Shown here: positions 25,475 through 33,588 of the stretch, piece after piece
Position numbering within the stretch: position 1 is the stretch's first letter
Layout: each line of letters opens with the position of its first letter
Origin: Streptomyces olivaceus
Lineage (GTDB): Bacteria; Actinomycetota; Actinomycetes; Streptomycetales; Streptomycetaceae
Direction: 5' to 3'
Assembly: GCF_000721235.1 (NCBI RefSeq)
Contig: NZ_JOFH01000005.1
Location: 62,001-126,000, forward strand
Length of the DNA stretch: 64,000 nt
Position numbers and translations under genes: made by a program
Notes under the pieces: generated by a model
The model's database searches: none
Seen by the model: only the letters and a program-made list of their open reading frames with translations
What the model was told of the DNA's origin: nothing

Positions 25475-25590
25475 GGTGCTGCTCCTCGGAGTGGGGACGG
25501 TCCGCCGGGGGCGGCGGGGTGGCTCGCGGTCGGCAGGGGGACGGGCCGGGGCGGCTCGGTGCACGGGGGCCGGCGGGGCGGAGGCGCGGT

Positions 25591-26772
25591 TCAGTCCCGC
25601 GGGCCGGTGAGCCAGGTGCGCAGCGCGGGTCCGTCGGCGTCCAGGGCGGGCGGGGGCAGTTCGTGTCGCGGCGGGGTGGCCGAGAAGGAGATCGGGTGGC
25701 GCACGGTCGGCACCGCCGCCCCGCCCTCGCCCGCCGCGGCCACCGGGTCGAGCCCCACCTCCTCGGCGAACGCGACGCCTTCCGCGACCGTGTTGATGGG
25801 GGCGCAGGGCACGCCCGCGGCGAGCAGCCGGTGGAAGAGGTCCTTCTTGGTGCGGGTCGCCAGCCGTTCCACGAGCAGCGGGCGGAGCAGGTCGCGGTGG
25901 GCGGTGCGGTCCTGGTTGCGCGCGAAGCGCGGGTCGGCCGGCAGGCCGGGCAGGCCCAGTACCTCGCACAGCTTCGCGAACTGGCCGTCGTTGCCCGCGA
26001 TGACGACGAGTTCGCCGTCGGCGACGGGCAGGGGCTCGTAGGGGAACAGGCTCGGGTGGGCGTTGCCCATCCGGTGCGGGACCTCCCCGCCGGCCACGTA
26101 GGCGCTGGAGTGGTTGACCAGCCCGGACAGCGCAGAGGAGAGCAGGTTGACCTCCAGGTGCTGCCCGGCGCCCGAAGGGCCGCGGTGGTGCAGTGCCGCG
26201 AGGATGCCGAGGGCGGCGTGCATCCCCGTCAGCACGTCGAAGACCGAGATGCCGGCCCGGTAGGGCGGGCCGTGCGGGTCCCCGGTGAGGCTCATCAGCC
26301 CGGAAACGGCCTGGACCATCAGGTCGTAGCCGGGAAGGGACGGGTCGGCCTGCGGTCCGAACCCGCTGATCGAGGCGTAGACGACGCCGGGGTTGGCCTG
26401 CCGCACGGCGGCGTAGTCCAGGCCGAATCGGGCCAGCCCGCCCGGCTTGAAGTTCTCGATCACCACGTCGGCGCGGGCGGCCAGTTCACGGGCCAGCTCC
26501 GCGTCGGCCTCGTCCTTGAGGTCCAGCGCCAGCGAACGCTTGTTGCGGTTGACGGCGAGGTAGTACGTGGAGACCCCGTCGCGCGTCGGCGGGAGCCAGG
26601 TGCGGGTGTCGTCGCCCCCGGGGCTCTCCACCTTGATCACTTCGGCGCCCATGTCGGCGAGCAGCATGGTCGCGTACGGACCGGCGAGGATGCGTGAGAA
26701 GTCGGCCACCAGCAGCCCGTCCAGCGGTCCGCGGGTGGCGGGGCCCTCGGACCGGGTCGTTGCCTCTGCCAT
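25591..26772 (-). CDS. Class III (CaiB/BaiF) CoA-transferase
   Basis: 393 residues. Transfers CoA between carboxylic acids. Family features: VADFSRILAGPYATMLLADMGAEVIKVE (written here in part, residues 22-49), NRNKRSLALDLK (75-86), and catalytic Asp150 in PGYDLMVQAVSGLMSLTG. Placed upstream of the citryl-CoA-lyase-like gene on the same strand, so it likely activates the acid that enzyme cleaves. A two-copy 20-bp repeat (26860-26899) lies between it and the IclR gene. Confidence 0.9.
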   Translation of the reverse strand: MAEATTRSEGPATRGPLDGLLVADFSRILAGPYATMLLADMGAEVIKVESPGGDDTRTWLPPTRDGVSTYYLAVNRNKRSLALDLKDEADAELARELAARADVVIENFKPGGLARFGLDYAAVRQANPGVVYASISGFGPQADPSLPGYDLMVQAVSGLMSLTGDPHGPPYRAGISVFDVLTGMHAALGILAALHHRGPSGAGQHLEVNLLSSALSGLVNHSSAYVAGGEVPHRMGNAHPSLFPYEPLPVADGELVVIAGNDGQFAKLCEVLGLPGLPADPRFARNQDRTAHRDLLRPLLVERLATRTKKDLFHRLLAAGVPCAPINTVAEGVAFAEEVGLDPVAAAGEGGAAVPTVRHPISFSATPPRHELPPPALDADGPALRTWLTGPRD

Positions 26773-26859
26773 GCCTCAGCGCTCCCCATGTCCGTTGTGC
26801 GGACGGGTGTCCGTGAGGCGGAGTCTCGAAGCGCCGGGGGTGTGGTGTCAAGACCCCGG

Positions 26860-26899
26860 CACCCGCGTCACGCCTCGGTCACCCGCGTAACGCCTCGGT
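26860..26899. repeat. Two-copy 20-bp tandem repeat upstream of the CoA-transferase gene
   Basis: CACCCGCGTMACGCCTCGGT twice in tandem, differing at one base. It lies in the 148-bp gap between the IclR regulator stop and the CoA-transferase start; possibly a regulator site or simple duplication. Confidence 0.6.
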
Positions 26900-26920
26900 G
26901 TCCTCAGGCCGTCGGCGCCT

Positions 26921-27724
26921 TCACGCCATCGGTGTCCGCGGGAGTGCGCCACAGCGCGCGAAGTCCGCGCTCACCTCGCCCGCCGCGTGCAGCAGCAGCG
27001 GCAGGTACTCCTCGCGCAGCGTCTCGACCGAGGTCTCGGCCGCGTGCACGGTGACGTTCATCGCCGCGATCACCCGGCCCTCCCCGTCGCGCAGCGGTGC
27101 CGCCACCGACCGGATGCCCGCGGCCAGCTCCTGGTCGGTCAGGGCCCATCCCCTGGCCCGCACCTCCCGCAGCGCCCCGTCCAGTTCGGCCCGGTCGAAC
27201 CGGTGGCGCGGCTCGGCGCCGGAACGGCTCGGTTCGGCCAGCGCCTTGTCCAGCTCGGCCGGCTCGAGACCGGCGAGCAGCACCTTGCCGAGGGAGGTCT
27301 GCGGTGCCGGGAAGCGGGTGCCGATGCTCACCGCCAAGGCGATGATCCTGGGTACGGCGACCCTGGCCACGTAGACGATGTCGGACCCGTCCAACTGCGC
27401 GACGGACGTCGACTCGTGCGTGCGGGCGACCAGGCGCTCCATGTGCGGGCGGGCCACTCCCCACAGCCCCAGCGACTGGACGTGGGTGAGCCCCAGGTCG
27501 AGCACCCGGGCGGTGAGGGTGAAGCCTCCGCCGGGCAGCGAGCGCGCGTAGCCCAGGGTCTCCAGGGTCAGCAGGATCCGCCGCACCGTCGGCCGTGCCA
27601 GCCCGGTGGCGGACGCCACCTCGCTCAGACCCATGACGGGTGTGTGCGGGCCGAAGGCCTTGATCACGTCGAAACCGCGGGCGATCGCCTCGATGAAGTT
27701 CGGGTCGTCGTCACGACGGGGCAC
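26921..27724 (-). CDS. IclR-family transcription regulator (PcaR/PcaU-like)
   Basis: 267 residues from GTG 27724, chosen over the in-frame upstream start because AGGAG lies 5 bases before it. Winged helix-turn-helix (about 20-80: LSEVASATGLARPTVRRILLTLETLGY) and IclR effector domain (about 95-260). The sequence FIEAIARGFDVIKAF at the start is typical of regulators of aromatic catabolism such as PcaR. It heads the leftward cluster and is divergent from the amidohydrolase gene, so it probably controls both directions, with an aromatic or ring-cleavage intermediate as effector (inferred). Confidence 0.9.
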   Translation of the reverse strand: MPRRDDDPNFIEAIARGFDVIKAFGPHTPVMGLSEVASATGLARPTVRRILLTLETLGYARSLPGGGFTLTARVLDLGLTHVQSLGLWGVARPHMERLVARTHESTSVAQLDGSDIVYVARVAVPRIIALAVSIGTRFPAPQTSLGKVLLAGLEPAELDKALAEPSRSGAEPRHRFDRAELDGALREVRARGWALTDQELAAGIRSVAAPLRDGEGRVIAAMNVTVHAAETSVETLREEYLPLLLHAAGEVSADFARCGALPRTPMA

Positions 27725-27912
27725 GGTGGCTCCTGCTGCTCGGAGTTGATCGGGCACCACGGGGTGCCTCCGTCCTGAGACTAGCCGCTCCGGTCAGCCT
27801 GTCCGCCTGGCGGCTCGTGCGGCCCGGAGCCGCCGGAAGCGGCCGTCGGAAACCCGCGGACGGCCGTCGGCCGCCCGCCGGAAGCCCGCCGGGTTCCGTT
27901 CGGGCGGGAGCC

Positions 27913-27942
27913 TTGACAGGGCCTGGGGTCCGGACACATCGT
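27913..27942 (+). promoter_or_regulatory. Candidate promoter of the amidohydrolase gene
   Basis: Perfect -35 TTGACA (27913-27918) with CATCGT (27937-27942) 18 bp downstream. The start would lie about 115 bp before the ATG at 28063. The -10 is only moderately good. Confidence 0.4.
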
Positions 27943-27966
27943 TACGCACCAACCAAGCGTCCGGCA

Positions 27967-27984
27967 GGCGGACGTGCGTCCGCC
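27967..27984. promoter_or_regulatory. Palindrome in the IclR/amidohydrolase intergenic region (operator candidate)
   Basis: GGCGGAC-GTGC-GTCCGCC, perfect 7-bp arms with a 4-bp centre, downstream of the candidate promoter. Two copies of GTACTYCGCGGGCTGA (27994-28009, 28014-28029; 20-bp period) follow. These are the only structured elements in the 338-bp gap. Confidence 0.45.
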
Positions 27985-28062
27985 ACGGTCAAGGTACTCC
28001 GCGGGCTGACACCGTACTTCGCGGGCTGAACGCACTCCTCACGCTACGAGTCGGAGGAACGG

Positions 28063-29538
28063 ATGAACGCGGCCGGCAACTCGTCAGGACTCGGCACGGG
28101 CCGGCCCGGGGCGCCCGTGGTGTTCCGCAACGGCACCGTCCTCACCATGGACGACCGCAGGACGCTGCACCGCGGGGCCGACGTACTGGTCGTCGGCGAG
28201 CGGATCGAGGCCGTCGGCCCCCTGCTGGCGGTCCCCGAGGGCACCCGCGAGATCGACGCCACCGGCGGCATCGTGATGCCCGGCATGATCGACACACACC
28301 GGCACATGTGGCAGACCGCGATGCGCGGTTACGGCGCCGACTGGACCCTCACCCAGTATTTCGTCTGGTACTACCTGGAGCACGGCACGCACTTCCGGCC
28401 CGAGGACGTCTACGCGGGCAACCTGCTGGCGGCCGTCGAGGCGCTCGACTCCGGCGTCACCACGACCGTCGACTGGTCGCACGGCCTGCAGACCGTGGAG
28501 CACGCGGACGCCGCACTCGACGCCCTCGACGAGGTCCCGGGACGGTTCGTGCTCGCCTACGGCAACATCCGGGCAGCACCCTGGGAGTGGACCGCCGCGC
28601 CGGAGTTCCGCGCCTTCGTCGACCGCAGGTTCGGCGGCGACCGTACGGGCCTGCAACTGGCCTTCGACATCACGGGCGACCCGGACTTCCCCGAGAAGGC
28701 GGCCTTCGAGGCGGCACGGGAGCTGGGCGTGCCCGTGACCACGCACGCCGGGGTGTGGGGCGCCACCAACGACGACGGCATCCGGCTGATGCACGAGCAC
28801 GGCTTCATGGGCCCGGACACGGTCTACGTGCACGCCGCCACGCTCGGCGCCGACTCCTACCACCGGATCGCGGCCACGGGCGGTTCGGTGTCCGTGTCGA
28901 CCGAGAGCGAGCAGAGCTGCGGTCAGGGCTACCCGCCCACCTGGGCCCTGCGCGCCCACGGCATCCCCGTCTCGCTCTCGATGGACACCAGCGTGTGGTG
29001 GAGCGGCGACCTCTTCTCCGCCATGCGGGCCACCCTCGGTGCCGACCGCGCCCGCGAGCACCTGGAGGCACACGCCGGTGGCGAGACCGTGACCCACTCC
29101 CACCTCCGGGCCGAGCAGGTGGTGGACTGGGCGACCCGGGGCGGGGCGAAAGCCCTCGGCCTCGACGACCGGGTGGGCAGCCTGGAGGCCGGGAAGCGGG
29201 CCGACGTCGTACTCGTCAAGAACGACCACTCCCCGGTGATGTTCCCGCTCCTCAACCCCTACGGCCACGTCGCCCTCCAGGCCCAGCGCGGCGACGTGCA
29301 CACCGTGATGGCGGGCGGTCGCCTCGTCAAGCACGAGCACCGGCTGATCGGCGTCGACCTCGCCAAGGTGCGCCGGACCGTCGACTCGACGGTCGAGCAC
29401 CTGCGGTCACGGCTCGGCGCCGAGGCGTGGGACCAGGGGATGAACCCCGACGTCCCCGAGACGAAGGTGCTCGACAACCCGTACACGTACACCGGCTACC
29501 GCACCGCCGCCACGCACGGCGGCCGGCCCGGCGACTGA
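28063..29538 (+). CDS. Amidohydrolase-superfamily protein (chlorohydrolase/deaminase type)
   Basis: 491 residues. Metal-dependent hydrolase of the ATZ/TRZ-like branch (chlorohydrolases, guanine/SAH deaminases): beta-sandwich start (about 18-70), metal motif MPGMIDTHRHMWQ with the His-x-His pair, the third His in VTTHAGVWG, YVHAATLGADSY, and Asp in SLSMDTSVWWSGD. It should hydrolyse a C-N (or C-Cl) bond on an aromatic or heterocyclic ring in the cytoplasm. GGAGGAACGG precedes ATG 28063. Divergent from the IclR gene; a role in producing the hydroxylated ring cleaved by LigAB is inferred from position. Confidence 0.87.
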   Translation: MNAAGNSSGLGTGRPGAPVVFRNGTVLTMDDRRTLHRGADVLVVGERIEAVGPLLAVPEGTREIDATGGIVMPGMIDTHRHMWQTAMRGYGADWTLTQYFVWYYLEHGTHFRPEDVYAGNLLAAVEALDSGVTTTVDWSHGLQTVEHADAALDALDEVPGRFVLAYGNIRAAPWEWTAAPEFRAFVDRRFGGDRTGLQLAFDITGDPDFPEKAAFEAARELGVPVTTHAGVWGATNDDGIRLMHEHGFMGPDTVYVHAATLGADSYHRIAATGGSVSVSTESEQSCGQGYPPTWALRAHGIPVSLSMDTSVWWSGDLFSAMRATLGADRAREHLEAHAGGETVTHSHLRAEQVVDWATRGGAKALGLDDRVGSLEAGKRADVVLVKNDHSPVMFPLLNPYGHVALQAQRGDVHTVMAGGRLVKHEHRLIGVDLAKVRRTVDSTVEHLRSRLGAEAWDQGMNPDVPETKVLDNPYTYTGYRTAATHGGRPGD

Positions 29539-29582
29539 CCCGGCGTCCGCCCGGCCGTGGCGCCCGGGGCCGCGGCGTCGCT

Positions 29583-31007
29583 CTACGCCGCCGTCCGCGT
29601 GTCCCGCGTGTCCACCCGGCCGAGGGTGCGGTCGAAGAGGGTGAGCACCAGGTACAGCACGGCGGCGCCGAGCATCACCCAGGCCAGCCGGTGCAGTCCG
29701 CCGGTGTCGGCGTGCTGCCCGAAGGAGGCGGCGGTCGCGGCGGAGGCGACCATCGAGCCGATGTAGGCGAAGGTGCGCAGCAGCCCGGCGGAGGAGGCGG
29801 TGCGCGCGGGATCGGCCTGGAAGTAGACGGAGTTCTGCAGGGCCAGGTTGTTCAGTCCCTGCGGAACGCCGAAGACGAGCGCCACGAGGAGCAGCAGCCA
29901 CAGCGGGCTGTCCCCGGTGAGGGTGAGGATCACCCCGCAGGCGGCTATCTGTCCGGCGGCCCCGATCAGCAGTTTCCCCCGCACGCCCCGGCTGCGGCCC
30001 GACACGACGGAGACGCCGATCGCCAGCAGGAACATGGGGATCTGCGCCAGCCCGGCGTGGAAGGGCGTCAGTCCGAAGCCCTCCTCGGTCCACTGGGTGA
30101 AGCCGTACAGGAACGCGTACGCGACGACGTAGGCGACCAGCGCCCGCCCGTAGGTGGCCAGCAGCGGGGTGTTGCCGCCGAGGACCCGCAGGTCGATGAA
30201 GGGGGTGGTGGCCCGCAGCTCCCGGACCGCGAAGGCGGCGCCCGCCGCGGCGGACAGCGCGAGCAGGTACCAGTCGCGCAGGTGCAGGTTCATCAGGAAG
30301 AGCAGCAGCGAGACGAGCATGGCGGCGAACAGCCCCATGCCGGGCAGGTCCAGGCGGGCGACCGCGCCCCCGCGCCGTGCCGGACCGCCCACCGGTGCCC
30401 GTTCCTCGCGGGGCAGCCGCAGCAGTCCCAGTGCGACGGCCGCGACGGACAGGGGAACGTTCAGCGCGAAGGTGGCGCGCCAGCCGCCCACCGCGATCAG
30501 CAGGCCGCCCAGCAGCGGGCCGACGACGGCGACGGTCTGGTTGGCGACGGCCAGCGCGGTGAGTACCCCGCCGGGACTGTCCCGCCCGGTGCGCTCGGCC
30601 TCGCTGCGCACCAGTGCCATCGCCGCCGGATAGCCGGCGCAGGTGCCGAACCCGAGCAGGACGCGCGCGCCGATCAGCACGCCCAGACCGGGAGCCAGCG
30701 CCCCGACGACACCGGCGACGCCGACGAGGCCGGTACTGAGGAGGAAGAGGCGGCGCGGCCCGAAGAGGTCGACGAGCCGACCCACGACGGGCTGCCCGAG
30801 CGCGGTGGCCAGGTAGAGCGCGGAGACCAGCCAAACGGTCTGCGAGGCGGGAGCGCCCAGGGCCCTGCCGATGGGAACGAGGGCGACCGCGACGATCGTC
30901 GAGTTGACCGGGTTCAGTACCGACCCCAGCAGCAGCGGCGGCAGCAGTCTGCGGTCGAACGCCGGCCTGCCGGAGTCGCGAGCCGCCTCCGCCTCCGCCT
31001 CAGTCAC
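29583..31007 (-). CDS. MFS multidrug-type transporter (DHA family)
   Basis: 474 residues from GTG 31007, about 12-14 membrane helices. Family motifs include LYLATALGQPVVGRLVDLFG (motif A) and a motif-C-like stretch GPLLGGLLIAVGGWRATFAL. Probable drug or metabolite/H+ antiporter in the cytoplasmic membrane. It overlaps the MarR gene by 8 bp (co-transcribed and presumably repressed by it), a common arrangement for efflux pumps. Convergent with the amidohydrolase gene; the 44-bp gap has no clear hairpin. Confidence 0.9.
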   Translation of the reverse strand: MTEAEAEAARDSGRPAFDRRLLPPLLLGSVLNPVNSTIVAVALVPIGRALGAPASQTVWLVSALYLATALGQPVVGRLVDLFGPRRLFLLSTGLVGVAGVVGALAPGLGVLIGARVLLGFGTCAGYPAAMALVRSEAERTGRDSPGGVLTALAVANQTVAVVGPLLGGLLIAVGGWRATFALNVPLSVAAVALGLLRLPREERAPVGGPARRGGAVARLDLPGMGLFAAMLVSLLLFLMNLHLRDWYLLALSAAAGAAFAVRELRATTPFIDLRVLGGNTPLLATYGRALVAYVVAYAFLYGFTQWTEEGFGLTPFHAGLAQIPMFLLAIGVSVVSGRSRGVRGKLLIGAAGQIAACGVILTLTGDSPLWLLLLVALVFGVPQGLNNLALQNSVYFQADPARTASSAGLLRTFAYIGSMVASAATAASFGQHADTGGLHRLAWVMLGAAVLYLVLTLFDRTLGRVDTRDTRTAA

Positions 31008-31446
31008 GGGTGAGCCGTTGCAGCACGGCCATCGTCTCGATCACGGCCAGGCGCTCCTCCTCCGAGCACCTCGTCTGCAGCCGGTCGGCGAGCCACTCCG
31101 TCCGTGCCTGCCGTCCTTCCTCCACCCGGCGCAGGCCCCGCGCGGTCAGCGTGATCAGCAGGCGCCGCCCGTCGTCCGGGTCGGGGCGGCGCTCGACCAG
31201 GCCGAGGGAGGCGAGCGCGGAGACCGTCGCCGTCATCGACTGGTGCCTGACCCCCTCGGTGGCCGCGAGTTCGCTGGCCGTGACGCCGCCCTTGTCGGAC
31301 AGGCGGGCCAGGACCGAGGCCTGGCCCAGGGTGATGTCCTCGGCCTCGGACGCCTTCAGGATGCGGCGGCGCAGCCGGCTGATGACCGCACGGACCTCGC
31401 GCGAGGCCTGCACCGCCGTCGGTGAGGGGCTCTGGTTCTCACTCAT
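31000..31446 (-). CDS. MarR-family transcription regulator
   Basis: 148 residues; winged helix-turn-helix with LGQASVLARLSDKGGVTASEL, HQSMTATVSALASLGLVERR and the wing DPDDGRRLLITLTARG. Expected to repress its own operon with the MFS pump until a small phenolic or drug-like ligand binds. A palindrome lies 28 bp upstream of the start (31474-31483). Confidence 0.92.
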   Translation of the reverse strand: MSENQSPSPTAVQASREVRAVISRLRRRILKASEAEDITLGQASVLARLSDKGGVTASELAATEGVRHQSMTATVSALASLGLVERRPDPDDGRRLLITLTARGLRRVEEGRQARTEWLADRLQTRCSEEERLAVIETMAVLQRLTRD

Positions 31447-31473
31447 GCGGCCAGGCTAACTTCCACAGGGTGA

Positions 31474-31483
31474 GCTGTACAGC
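31474..31483. promoter_or_regulatory. Palindrome upstream of the marR-MFS operon (operator candidate)
   Basis: GCTGTACAGC, perfect 10-bp palindrome next to AGCC-TT-GGCT (31481-31490), positioned around the expected -35 of the MarR gene. Confidence 0.45.
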
Positions 31484-31533
31484 CTTGGCTGCATGTGTGT
31501 GGACCGTGTCCCGCCCGGTGTGCGGGACCGGTG

Positions 31534-32442
31534 TCAGGCCGAGGTCGGAAGGTGCTTCCGGGCCCAGGTGGAGAAGTCGGTGAGCGGGATGCCCAGGTCG
31601 CGGGCGAAGGCGGGCCGGGCCGGCTGCGGGTGCTCGTTGAGCGACGCCTGCCCCAGGCCCATGTCGGGCATCCCGGCGGCGACCGCCTCCTCCTTGGTCA
31701 TGTCCGGCGCGGTCACCGCGGTGTCCAGGTGCTCGGTGAGGATGCCGGCGATCTCCCGCATCGTCAGGACGTCGCTCGCCAGTTCCAGTTCGACCCGGTC
31801 GAACCGCTCGGGTGCGGCCACGGCGGCAGCGGCGGCCGCGCCGATGTCGTCGACGGCGACCAGGGACAGCCGGGTCGCGGGCTTCAGGAGCGTCACCAGC
31901 CCGCCCTCCAGCCCGCGCGGGAACACGATGGCCTCCGAGGGCAGCAGGTTCTCCATGAAGTACCCCGGCTTGAGGAGCGTCCAGCGGGCGAAGCCCGCGT
32001 CGCGCACCCGGTCCTGGATTCCGGCCTTCGCCGTGTAGTAGGGCTCCATCCAGCTCCAGTCGTCCTTCACCCAGCTCGTGTGCTGCCCGGCGCCGGAGAC
32101 GGAGGTGTGTACGAACTGGGGCACCCCGGCCGCCCTGGCGGCCTCGATGAGGTGGGTGGCCTGCTCGAGCTCCCCCTCGAAACCGCGCCGGCCGAAGTCG
32201 GGCATCTGGACCGAGAAGACGGCACGGGCCCCTTCGGCGGCCCGGGTCAGCGAGTCGCGGTCGTCCAGGTCTCCGGCGACCAGTTCGGCGCCGAGTGCCG
32301 CGACTGCCGCGGCCCGGTCCGTCGAGGGGTCCCGGACCAGGGCCCTGACCGGGACGCCCGCCTTCAGCAGGGCGCGGGCGGCGGCGCCGCCCTGCCGGCC
32401 GGTCGCGCCGGTGACCAGGACGGGTGCGGAAGCTGTGGGCAT
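31534..32442 (-). CDS. NmrA-family NAD(P)-binding protein
   Basis: 302 residues. N-terminal Rossmann motif LVTGATGRQGGAAARALLKA (about 8-27), then the NmrA/atypical SDR features HTSVSGAG and YTAKAGIQDRVRDAG (Tyr-x-x-x-Lys-like). Could be a quinone/NADPH-type reductase or a redox sensor like NmrA/HSCARG. Divergent from the TetR gene at 32545, with a perfect 23-bp palindrome in front of the start, so it is very likely that regulator's target. Confidence 0.85.
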   Translation of the reverse strand: MPTASAPVLVTGATGRQGGAAARALLKAGVPVRALVRDPSTDRAAAVAALGAELVAGDLDDRDSLTRAAEGARAVFSVQMPDFGRRGFEGELEQATHLIEAARAAGVPQFVHTSVSGAGQHTSWVKDDWSWMEPYYTAKAGIQDRVRDAGFARWTLLKPGYFMENLLPSEAIVFPRGLEGGLVTLLKPATRLSLVAVDDIGAAAAAAVAAPERFDRVELELASDVLTMREIAGILTEHLDTAVTAPDMTKEEAVAAGMPDMGLGQASLNEHPQPARPAFARDLGIPLTDFSTWARKHLPTSA

Positions 32443-32467
32443 GGGTGTCCTCCAGAAGTGGTGACCC

Positions 32468-32525
32468 TAAACGGCGGGGCCCGCCGTTTATCTGCCGGGT
32501 ACGATACGGAGGACCCCGCCGTTTA
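32468..32525. promoter_or_regulatory. TetR operators between NmrA-like and TetR genes
   Basis: A perfect 23-bp palindrome at 32468-32490 (arms TAAACGGCGGG and CCCGCCGTTTA around one G). A matching half-site CCCCGCCGTTTA lies at 32514-32525. The rightward -10 TACGAT (32500-32505) sits between them. Confidence 0.75.
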
Positions 32526-32544
32526 GCAATCGCGAGAGGACGTC

Positions 32545-33108
32545 ATGGCCGACCAACAGCGCGCGGACGCACGGCGCAACTACGCGCGGATCCTGGCCGT
32601 CGCCGAGCAGGAGGTCGCCGCGCACGGCGCCGACGCGTCCCTGGAGCGGATCGCCCGCGTGGCCGGTGTCGGTTCGGCGACCGTGCGCCGGCACTTCCCC
32701 GGCCGCCAGGCCCTGCTGGAGGCGGTGTTCAGGGAGCGCATCGAGTCCCTGTGCGCCCGCGCCGAGGCGTTGGCGGACGCGGCCGACGCCCGTGCCGCGC
32801 TCCTGGACTGGCTGGGCGGGCTCACCGAGTACTCCGCCTCGGCGCGGGGCATGGCCGAGGCGCTGGTCCAGGACCGGCTGGTCGAACCGGAGCAGGTGAG
32901 CGCCTGCTCGGTGAAGCTGGAGGGGGCGATCGAGCCGCTGCTGCGACGGGTGGCCGAACAGGGCGCGGTGGCACCGGGCGTGACCGCCGCCGACCTGGTC
33001 ACGCTGGTCACCGGCATCGCGCTGGCCACGGAGCACCACAGCGACCCCGCCGCCGAGGGCCGCCGGCTGCTGGACCTGACCGTCCGGGGCGTCAGCCCTT
33101 CGCACTGA
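32545..33108 (+). CDS. TetR-family transcription regulator
   Basis: 187 residues. Helix-turn-helix ASLERIARVAGVGSATVRRHF (about 32-52) and an all-helical ligand domain. Probable repressor of itself and the divergent NmrA-like gene through the shared palindrome at 32468-32490. AGAGGA precedes ATG 32545. Confidence 0.92.
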   Translation: MADQQRADARRNYARILAVAEQEVAAHGADASLERIARVAGVGSATVRRHFPGRQALLEAVFRERIESLCARAEALADAADARAALLDWLGGLTEYSASARGMAEALVQDRLVEPEQVSACSVKLEGAIEPLLRRVAEQGAVAPGVTAADLVTLVTGIALATEHHSDPAAEGRRLLDLTVRGVSPSH

Positions 33109-33588
33109 CCGGGCCCGCCGCCCATCGGCGGGGGACCGGCGCGAGTGGCGAGATCCTCGGTACGGACTGCGAGGCGCCGAGGCCGCGCGCCGGTGGGCAC
33201 GGGTGCGGTGCGCGTGTGCGGTTTCCGGTGCGGGCTGCTGGTCGCGGACGGTGACGCCGGTGGAGGCGGGGCGTCCCGGGGGGGGCGTCGGTCCGGGCTC
33301 CCGGGCGTCATGCTGCGCCCCGGTGGGGTTGGGGCGCGGTGCGAGGGCCCCGGCGCGCGGTGCCGGGCGGTGCGGACCCGCGCAGCCGTCGGCGGACGCC
33401 GGCCGGCTCCGCTCGGGTGGCGGACGGGTCCGGACCGGCGACTGTCCGCGTGGCCTGCCGGGTCCGCGGGATCTCCTTCGAGTACGACGGTCGCAGCGGC
33501 GCAGCCCGGCCCGTACCCGCCCGGCCACGGCGCTCATGTCTCCACGGCTTCCTCGACCCCGAGGACGCCCCGGCCCCAGGAGTGCCCG
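33109..33588. other. 480-bp intergenic region, no recognised content
   Basis: Between the TetR gene and the secreted-protein gene. GC-rich low-complexity sequence with runs of G; overlapping open frames on both strands have no recognisable motif or signal. A ribosome binding site (CCAGGAG) for the next gene is at its end. Confidence 0.5.

Noticed and set aside
28308..31013. 901-codon plus-strand frame spanning the amidohydrolase and MFS genes
   Set aside because: Crosses the end of one real gene and runs antisense to another; no conserved features.
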